Shown here piece after piece: positions 63,463 to 64,000 of a DNA stretch of 64,000 nucleotides. Each line of letters begins with the position of its first letter. The stretch's first letter is position 1. The stretch is taken from contig NZ_JANQKD010000003.1 of assembly GCF_028281305.1 (NCBI RefSeq), positions 1 to 64,000 of the forward strand, given 5' to 3'. Under the pieces are notes generated by a model. That model did no database searches, was not told the origin of the DNA, and saw only the letters and a list, made by a program, of their open reading frames with translations. The stretch is from Pelagibius sp. GTDB lineage: Bacteria > Pseudomonadota > Alphaproteobacteria > Kiloniellales > Kiloniellaceae. Both the position numbers and the translations under genes were made by a program.

Positions 63463-64000
63463 ATGGACATCCTGGAGATCTTCGTCTCGCTGGGCTTCTG
63501 GGCCGCCCTGGTGCGCATGGCCACACCGCTCATCTTCGGCACCCTGGGTGAGCTGATCTGCGAGCGCGCAGGCGTTCTCAATCTCGGTATCGAGGGTATC
63601 ATGACCCTGGGGGCCATGGTCGCCTGGATGTGGGTCTACCAGGGCGGCGGGCTGTGGTCGGCGGTGCTGGTGGCCGCGGCCTTTGGCGCCCTCTTCGGCC
63701 TTCTACACTCCGGCTTCAGCGTCTACCTCGGCGTTTCCCAGCACGTCACCGGGATCGGCATCACCCTGCTGGCTTCTGCTCTGAGTTACTTCGCTTTCCG
63801 CATGCTGCTGCCTGATGTCACCACGCCGCCGAAGATCGACCCCTTTCAGCCTTATCCCGTTCCGGGCCTGTCGGAGCTGCCCTTCCTCGGTGAGGTCCTG
63901 TTCACTCAGAGCCCCCTCACCTACCTGGCCTTCGCGCTGGTGCCCCTGGTCGCCTACGGCCTCTACCGCACGCCGCTGGGTCTGGCCGTGCGCATGGTGG
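63463..64000 (+). CDS. ABC transporter permease (nucleoside type), partial at the window end
   Basis: MDILEIFVSLGFWAALVRMATPLIFGTLGELICERAGVLNLGIEGIMTLGAMVAW...; open to the end of the window. Confidence 0.92.
   Translation, partial: MDILEIFVSLGFWAALVRMATPLIFGTLGELICERAGVLNLGIEGIMTLGAMVAWMWVYQGGGLWSAVLVAAAFGALFGLLHSGFSVYLGVSQHVTGIGITLLASALSYFAFRMLLPDVTTPPKIDPFQPYPVPGLSELPFLGEVLFTQSPLTYLAFALVPLVAYGLYRTPLGLAVRMV

Overview
This is a 64 kb high-GC chromosomal window, probably from an alphaproteobacterium (inferred from gene content and regulatory motifs, not from a database search). It is densely packed with metabolic and transport genes. Contents from left to right: a partial YHS-domain protein; small metabolic genes (VOC, RidA, WYL regulator, cupin, BASS transporter, thioredoxin-fold); a TetR/RidA/zinc-ADH region; iron-ADH and aldehyde dehydrogenase; a TetR/amine-oxidase pair; katG behind two Irr/PerR-like boxes; a Dlt-like envelope-acylation operon (about 15.96-20.98 kb, minus strand); LysR/CMD; a cysteine-dioxygenase-like gene next to a multi-domain rhodanese; a two-domain PPK2; a flippase/glycosyltransferase cluster with several short tandem repeats; a SorC-regulated sorbitol/mannitol-type ABC operon; a second SorC-regulated ABC operon with two FGGY kinases, a G1PDH-like and a GpsA-like dehydrogenase and an RpiB-like isomerase; GDPD; PAS; a B12/radical SAM protein; an ECF sigma/anti-sigma pair; and a reductive pyrimidine-degradation locus (beta-ureidopropionase-like, dihydropyrimidinase) with RutR-like boxes and a BMP-type nucleoside ABC transporter. 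The most interesting item is a 47-aa ORF at 15965-16108 (minus), too short for the supplied ORF track. It starts directly after the MBOAT stop codon (TGA-ATG), has one predicted TM segment and ends in the hexapeptide FIYGNL. This looks like a DltX-type acyl-shuttle microprotein completing a Gram-negative Dlt-like system that also carries an embedded sulfotransferase.
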